Below are positions 59,588 to 64,000 of a stretch of 64,000 nt of DNA, in pieces; the stretch's first letter is position 1, and each line of letters starts with the position of its first letter. The DNA is from Planctomycetes bacterium UBA7888 (GTDB lineage Bacteria > Planctomycetota > UBA1135). The notes below the pieces were generated by a model. It was not told the origin of the DNA. It made no database searches and saw only the letters and a list, made by a program, of their open reading frames with translations. Both the position numbers and the translations under genes were made by a program. The stretch is from assembly GCA_002500505.1 (NCBI GenBank), contig DLRM01000028.1, positions 1-64,000 on the forward strand. The letters run 5' to 3'.

Positions 59588-60280
59588 GTGACTGAACAGA
59601 AAAACAATACTTTTGGCCTAATATCTCGGGCGATTCCGGCTCCTCTCCGGGACCTACAAGAACCTATCAACACCCTCAGTCACGCGGCCGGATTCCTCCT
59701 CGCCGCCATCGGCCTGGCTTGGCTCCTTGAGCTCTCCGATGGCGACCCTCGCAAAATCTTCGCCTTCACCATTTACATGGTGACCATGATGATTCAGTAC
59801 GCAATGAGCACTGCCCTACACGGCCTCCGCCTCTCGCGCTGGAAAATGCGGCAGCTCACCCGCCTCGACCATGTGGCAATCTTCCTTTTCATTGCCGGAG
59901 TTTTCACCCCTATTTGCGTTCTGGCAAATGACCATGCGGCAGGGATGGCAGCGGTTTTCTTCGTTTGGGCAATCGCCCTCGCGGGTATTTGCCTCAAATT
60001 ATTCTGGCTCGACGCCCCTCGCTGGGCTTCCACGATCGCATTCCAAATCGTCGTGGTGGCTTCCTACTTCGTTGCATACCCTTTCCTGGCAGAAATTCCT
60101 GCCCAAGGCGCTTACTGGCTAGCTCTCGGAGGAAAATTCTACCTCGCCGGCTCCCTTTTCTACGCCTTCCGGCGTCCTAATATTCTCCCTGGTATTTTGG
60201 GCCACCACGAACTGCTTCATTTTTTCGTGCTGGCCGGTAGCGCCTGCCATTACATGGTGATGGTCGGATATGCCAGCTAA
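59588..60280 (+). CDS. Hemolysin III / TrhA-type (PAQR) membrane protein (second copy)
   Basis: A 230-residue polytopic membrane protein of the same family as the gene at 3346 but quite diverged. It has NTLSHAAGFLLAAIG near the N-terminus, STALHGL (replacing SALYHG), LDHVAIFLFIAGVFTPIC and C-terminal HHELLHFFVLAGS with the paired His. Seven hydrophobic segments are visible. I take GTG 59588 as start; the open frame continues upstream but overlaps fadD and shows no conserved sequence. A terminator follows at 60331. Confidence 0.85.
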   Translation: MTEQKNNTFGLISRAIPAPLRDLQEPINTLSHAAGFLLAAIGLAWLLELSDGDPRKIFAFTIYMVTMMIQYAMSTALHGLRLSRWKMRQLTRLDHVAIFLFIAGVFTPICVLANDHAAGMAAVFFVWAIALAGICLKLFWLDAPRWASTIAFQIVVVASYFVAYPFLAEIPAQGAYWLALGGKFYLAGSLFYAFRRPNILPGILGHHELLHFFVLAGSACHYMVMVGYAS

Positions 60281-60330
60281 CCCCCTAATTCAGTAAAGGA
60301 ACATAGTTTTCAGGCATGGAAATGGAAAGG

Positions 60331-60363
60331 CTCGTCGCCCCCCGCGGCGAGTCTTTCTTTCTT
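60331..60363 (+). terminator. Intrinsic terminator after the second TrhA-type gene
   Basis: CTCGTCGC (60331-60338) pairs with GCGGCGAG (60344-60351) with one G-T wobble and a CCCCC loop. A T-rich tail TCTTTCTTTCTT follows. It lies 50 bp after the gene end. Confidence 0.7.
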
Positions 60364-60432
60364 GTTGGCAACCAATTTCAGCTCGCCTTTCTTGCCCGTT
60401 TCTTCTTCTTATGGGGTAGAATTTAATGCTCC

Positions 60433-62004
60433 ATGCTCGACTCCCCTCAAACTTACCTGGACCTCGGCAAACGTTCCGTTTCGCCGAAGGGAGTCTCTGT
60501 TTGGGCCTGGCCAGCTGAGGACAGTCGTTTCGCGGAAGTCATCGCTCATGCTCTCGGTCTCAAGCCCGCGAGGGAACTCAACAATCCGGAGAAGGATGTT
60601 TGGAGCATCGGCGATGAAGACCCGACACCCGAAAACATCTGTGGAGTTATTTTTGTTTCGCTTGAAGATCCGACCACTGGCTTGGAATCTCTTCAGACAA
60701 TTCGAAGCACCTGGCCTAACCTTCGGGCGATTCCAGTCGGCCAATCTGAACTGGTTCAGAATTGCTGTGAAGAATCCCCTACCGCCTTGCGACTGGCCTT
60801 CAACAAGGCTACAGCTCAAGGCCTCTTTGCCTTAGTCAATCGACACCCTCGAGAAATCAAGTTTGGTGGTTCTGTTTTGGCCGCTATTGTTTTGATTGCC
60901 GCGGGCCTCATGTTACGTGGAGACACAGAGGAACCCCTCGAGGCAAGTGCTGGGGAATTCAATGTTCATAATTCAGCAACTGAACTTGTCCTCGGCGGCA
61001 ATCGAGGAGTAGAGGCCAACCTTACGCCACTAGAGGGCCAGCTTTTCATGGCGGAATCCTCCGTACGGATTCCCCAAACCGGCGTCGTTCGCAAATTGCT
61101 CGTCGAAGAGGGTGATCTTGTTGAAAAGGGCACCCTCATCGCCATCCTGGCCGACCTTCAGCATGCCGCAAAAGCAGAGGCCCTTCGGGTTAAACTTGCT
61201 ATGTTGGAACAAGAATTTGAGCGGCGGCAGGTGCGCGCAACCGATTCCACTCGTTCTGCGGATGACTCTCGAGGTTCTACAGCAACCGAAGCCACTTTGC
61301 TTGCCACGCAACACCGCGATGCCGCAGCAAAAGTGGCTGAGCGAATCACCTGGCTCGACGACCAAGTTGAAACGTGCCAAGAATGGGTCACTCTTTACGA
61401 GGAACGAATTTCGGAAGACCCCAATATGCGCCTTGCCTATGAGACTCCACTTGCCGCTCTCCATAAAAGAATGCGAACCCTTGCTTCCGACAAAGAGAAC
61501 CTTCAAAAATCTGCAAGACAAGAGATTGCGTCGGCTTTGAGCATGGAATCCCTGACAGAAACGATTCGCCGCAACGAGAGCGAACGGACACTTGAGTCGG
61601 ACATGTCCCTGAACAGATTGGAGTCGGAAATCGAAGACACCAAAACTCAGGTGAAGCACCATGCAGATTTTGAGAACATCCCCTTTGTCTCCCCATGGGC
61701 TGGCGAAGTCACTCAGTTCGACGCAAAGGTGGGAAGTGTGATTCCTGCTCAGAGTGAATTCCTAAAGCTTCGTTCCGATAGTAGCCTCTTCGTCCTCCTT
61801 CCCTTTCAGAAGAGATACCTTGTTGCTGTCGGAGACAACGCCGCCATCCGAGGAAAAGGGAACTTCCATGCCTCGGGATTTGTTACCGAAATTAATGACT
61901 CCAAAAACGGACTTCTTGCCAAAATAAATGTAATGGAAGTCCACTCGGGTAGGATTCAAAACAAGATGCCTGTTCAAGTCTTTCCCGAGGAGGGGTCCTA
62001 CTAA
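60433..62004 (+). CDS. HlyD-like membrane-fusion protein with cytoplasmic N-terminal domain
   Basis: A 523-residue protein in three parts. Residues about 1-140 form an alpha/beta domain without a recognised family (GVIFVSLEDPTTGLESLQTIR, receiver-like in outline). One membrane helix follows at about 143-163. Then comes an extracytoplasmic adaptor with split biotinyl-lipoyl half-motifs (IPQTGVVRKLLVEEGDLVEKGTLIAIL and FVSPWAGEVTQFDAKVGSVIPA) flanking a long coiled coil (about 245-405). This resembles HlyD/Alg44-type adaptors for polysaccharide or peptide export. No transporter partner lies next to it. Its TAA overlaps the probable start of the release-factor-like gene. Confidence 0.78.
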   Translation: MLDSPQTYLDLGKRSVSPKGVSVWAWPAEDSRFAEVIAHALGLKPARELNNPEKDVWSIGDEDPTPENICGVIFVSLEDPTTGLESLQTIRSTWPNLRAIPVGQSELVQNCCEESPTALRLAFNKATAQGLFALVNRHPREIKFGGSVLAAIVLIAAGLMLRGDTEEPLEASAGEFNVHNSATELVLGGNRGVEANLTPLEGQLFMAESSVRIPQTGVVRKLLVEEGDLVEKGTLIAILADLQHAAKAEALRVKLAMLEQEFERRQVRATDSTRSADDSRGSTATEATLLATQHRDAAAKVAERITWLDDQVETCQEWVTLYEERISEDPNMRLAYETPLAALHKRMRTLASDKENLQKSARQEIASALSMESLTETIRRNESERTLESDMSLNRLESEIEDTKTQVKHHADFENIPFVSPWAGEVTQFDAKVGSVIPAQSEFLKLRSDSSLFVLLPFQKRYLVAVGDNAAIRGKGNFHASGFVTEINDSKNGLLAKINVMEVHSGRIQNKMPVQVFPEEGSY

Positions 62005-62528
62005 TTCCCGCACCTCCTCCGCATCCTTCGGGTCTTCCCGAAGAAGAATTGCTTAGGGATGTCCAAGTAGAGCAAACACGAGGGTCTGGGCCGGGCGGTC
62101 AGCATCGCAATCGGGTTGCGACTGAAATTCGCCTCACCCATAAGCCCACCGGCATCCGAGGCGCTGCTGGTGAAAGGAGGCAATCCAAAGACAATCGGCG
62201 AATGGCACTTTTCAGGCTAAGGCTCAACCTCGCTCTGAACTTTCGGATTGAACATCAGGAGATAGAGCCTCCGGCCCCGGCGAGTTTTCAGGCAAGCGAA
62301 CTCTGGTCGGAGAGAGTGCGAGCTTCCAAAATCGCCTGCAACTCTGAGCACCATGACTTTCCTACCTTGCTTGCCGAAGCCCTCGACACCCTCGCTTGGT
62401 ATGGAGATGATCACAAGCGCGCAGCCGTAGCTTTGGGGATTTCAAACTCGCAATTTTTAAAATTTATCGGAAAAGCTCCAAAGGCATTGGCTGATTATCG
62501 AAGCCGCACCAAAGCTTCGAAAGGATAA
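62004..62528 (+). CDS. Release-factor-like protein (GGQ domain)
   Basis: A 174-residue protein with the RF1-type catalytic segment TRGSGPGGQHRNRVATEIRL, followed by a family-typical HKPTGI and a RRQSKDNRR segment. The codon-recognition domain of true release factors is missing. Such proteins may rescue stalled ribosomes by hydrolysing peptidyl-tRNA, as ArfB/YaeJ does. The start is uncertain. A TTG at 62049 would cut into sequence that looks coding (HPSGLPEEELLRDV), while an ATT at 62004 follows a strong AGGAGG (61988-61993) and overlaps the upstream stop. I therefore favour 62004. Confidence 0.75.
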   Translation: MPAPPPHPSGLPEEELLRDVQVEQTRGSGPGGQHRNRVATEIRLTHKPTGIRGAAGERRQSKDNRRMALFRLRLNLALNFRIEHQEIEPPAPASFQASELWSERVRASKIACNSEHHDFPTLLAEALDTLAWYGDDHKRAAVALGISNSQFLKFIGKAPKALADYRSRTKASKG

Positions 62529-62532
62529 GGCT

Positions 62533-62919
62533 TTACTCTCCGACGAACCGAAGGAACACGGCTTCGCCCAAAAAAACACAAGCAATACCAACTCCATTTT
62601 GGGCGAAAACATTGAGCACGGCTAGGCCATGTTGAGATTCACGAATCATTTGCGCAGTTTCAAAACCAAATGTTGAAAAAGTCGTAAATGCACCAAGGAA
62701 TCCAACCAAAACCACTACACGCACTTCCGAAGTTAGAAGGTTCCGATGTTCGGCCATTGCCCAAACGGCCCCAAACAGAAGACAGCCGATCGCATTTACG
62801 GCAAGTGTTCCAACAGGAAATCCACTCACGTGCCACCTCGTTCCTAATCCGGAAACGAAGTAGCGACAAATCGATCCGAGGGCACCAGCGGCGGCAATCC
62901 AAAGAAGGCGTTGAAGCAT
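62533..62919 (-). CDS. crcB: Fluoride ion transporter CrcB/Fluc
   Basis: A 128-residue four-helix membrane protein of the CrcB (Fluc) family, a dual-topology fluoride channel that lowers cytoplasmic fluoride. Family motifs are GALGSICRYFVS, the conserved Asn in VNAIGCLLFG, and GFLGAFTTFSTFGFE in helix 3. It converges with the release-factor-like gene (4 bp between stops). I do not see a fluoride riboswitch in the 200 bp upstream. Confidence 0.95.
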   Translation of the reverse strand: MLQRLLWIAAAGALGSICRYFVSGLGTRWHVSGFPVGTLAVNAIGCLLFGAVWAMAEHRNLLTSEVRVVVLVGFLGAFTTFSTFGFETAQMIRESQHGLAVLNVFAQNGVGIACVFLGEAVFLRFVGE

Positions 62920-63136
62920 GACTGAAAAGTCTAACGGTGCTCTAACTTCGACCCAACCGATGTTTGGCTTCGTCGATCGTCATATCTGACGACCATGGTG
63001 GGTCTCTTCGTTGAGAGAAACGCCATAGACAAAATCCATCTCTGCAATACCGATTCCCATTTCCGAGTCATAAACCTTGCAAAGGACTTTAAAAAGAGCC
63101 TAAAGAATCACCGTCTTAAAAGCTTACACTACCCAG

Positions 63137-64000
63137 ATGCCCTCCAATAAAAGCTCTGTCCTTGGAATTGTTTTCTTAACAGTCTTCCTTGATATTGTGG
63201 GCTTCTCCATCATATTTCCACTATTCCCTGGGATGCTGGATCACTATGTGAGTTTGGAAGGTTCCGGAAGTGCTGTAGGAAGACTTGCGCAATGGTTATC
63301 CGGATTTGCGGGTTCGGACAGCAACGCTGTCACGACCCTATTCGGAGGTCTTCTCGGCTCTCTCTACGGGCTCTTGCAATTCATCTTTTCGACAGTCTGG
63401 GGTGGTCTTTCCGACCGAGTTGGGCGCCGACCCACTCTACTCTTCACTCTCCTGGGCACGGTTGCTTCCTATTTCCTTTGGATGTGGGCGGGCACCTTTG
63501 TCGTCCTGATTGCTGCCCGAATTCTTGGTGGAATTATGGCCGGAAATATATCGACGGCTTCTGCGGCTGTGGCGGACACAACAACCGCACAAGATCGAGC
63601 CAAGGGAATGGGCATTGTGGGCATGGCCATCGGCTTGGGTTTCATTTTGGGGCCCGCCATCGGTGGATTCTCCATGAGCATCTCTTTGCCGGGTGCGAAC
63701 TCAATCCAAACAGCCCAAGCATTTGCACTGAATCCCTTTTCCGCCCCCGCCCTTCTTTCTGCCGTTTTGGCTATCCTCAACTTCCTTTGGGTTTGGAAGC
63801 GATTCCCTGAAACTTTTCCTAAAGGGGCTCGTGCGACTTGCCCAAGCCTACGCTCCTTTAACCCAATCGTTCGCCTACGCTCACTTTCCTTCCCGGGAAT
63901 CCGGCGCACAAATTTTCTTTACTTGAGTTACCTGACGGCCTTTGCCGCTGTGGAATTTACGCTCACTTTTTTGGCAGTCGAACGACTTCAATACTCTGAA
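63137..64000 (+). CDS. MFS transporter (Tet-type), cut by the right edge
   Basis: ATG 63137 opens a frame still open at 64000 (288 codons visible). The protein begins with a transmembrane helix (LGIVFLTVFLDIVGFSIIFP) and carries the MFS motif A GGLSDRVGRRPTLL and motif C-like GLGFILGPAIGG. The layout fits the TetA/MdtG (TCR) group of 12-helix drug-proton antiporters. An insert of about 45 residues after helix 1 (YVSLEGSGSAVGRL...AGSDSNAVTT) is longer than usual. The substrate is unknown. Confidence 0.92.
   Translation, partial: MPSNKSSVLGIVFLTVFLDIVGFSIIFPLFPGMLDHYVSLEGSGSAVGRLAQWLSGFAGSDSNAVTTLFGGLLGSLYGLLQFIFSTVWGGLSDRVGRRPTLLFTLLGTVASYFLWMWAGTFVVLIAARILGGIMAGNISTASAAVADTTTAQDRAKGMGIVGMAIGLGFILGPAIGGFSMSISLPGANSIQTAQAFALNPFSAPALLSAVLAILNFLWVWKRFPETFPKGARATCPSLRSFNPIVRLRSLSFPGIRRTNFLYLSYLTAFAAVEFTLTFLAVERLQYSE

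Noticed and set aside
62920..63136. A fluoride riboswitch upstream of crcB
   Set aside because: I looked for the conserved pseudoknot elements in the region upstream of crcB and could not recognise them.
1..64000. Prophage, transposon, integron or CRISPR array
   Set aside because: I found no transposase, integrase, phage structural gene, array of spaced repeats or attachment-site repeats in the window.

Overview
The window looks like a chromosome segment of a planctomycete-like member of the PVC group, probably aquatic and from a lineage without close cultured relatives. This is inferred from gene families, not from a database search. The markers are a PVC-type haem-binding dehydrogenase fused to a ThuA domain, DUF1080 (3-keto-disaccharide hydrolase) proteins, Tat-exported Gfo/Idh/MocA oxidoreductases and TIM-barrel sugar isomerases, a planctomycete-style cytochrome b562 protein, a secreted CHAT protein, and many secreted proteins with beta-rich C-terminal domains. 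Gene density is very high, with many 1-11 bp overlaps. GTG and TTG starts are common and Shine-Dalgarno sites are often weak. I see no prophage, insertion sequence, CRISPR array or rRNA.

Region 1 (1-7435): the signal-peptide start of a gene leaving the left edge, trmJ, a tRNA-Asn(GTT) with terminator, then mostly exported proteins. These are a hypothetical secreted protein, an RCC1-repeat protein, a secreted peptidyl-arginine-deiminase-like enzyme, a cytochrome b562-like protein and a thioredoxin-fold protein. A TrhA/hemolysin III membrane protein sits among them on the opposite strand. Region 2 (7478-39999): a very large secreted metzincin, then a long run of genes for extracytoplasmic carbohydrate oxidation. 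It holds two DUF1080 proteins, an octahaem cytochrome, a PVC haem dehydrogenase, three Tat-type TIM barrels, two Tat-type Gfo/Idh/MocA oxidoreductases, a beta-propeller/DUF1080 protein with its own cytochrome c, a PQQ-type sugar dehydrogenase, and nagB/nagA for amino-sugar phosphates. Two related formylglycine-enzyme-like proteins are also here, one fused to a lipoprotein phosphodiesterase. Monomeric isocitrate dehydrogenase, an AT-rich patch with a SET-domain methyltransferase and a broken reading frame, and a class V aminotransferase interrupt the run.

Region 3 (40029-50661): an ABC-2 exporter, a squalene/phytoene synthase, and a fatty-acid beta-oxidation block (fadE with a TetR regulator, divergent from fadI and fadJ), followed by a tiny membrane protein and lhgO. 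A tandem 11-bp repeat between the divergent fad units is a good operator candidate. Region 4 (50658-64000): a second secreted metzincin, a HAF-repeat protein, plsC, a secreted CHAT protein, a second fatty-acid block (SDR, TetR, fadD), a second TrhA protein, a HlyD-like membrane-fusion protein translationally linked to a release-factor-like protein, crcB, and an MFS transporter cut by the right edge.

Taken together, the window suggests a cell that digests proteins and carbohydrates outside the cytoplasm, passes electrons from exported dehydrogenases to c-type cytochromes, and uses fatty acids through a FadD/E/I/J pathway under TetR control. The strongest leads for novelty are the C-terminal domain that seems to recur on otherwise unrelated exported proteins, the phosphodiesterase-FGE fusion, the SET-domain patch, the condensed 32-residue membrane protein, and the probable ATT start of the release-factor-like gene.
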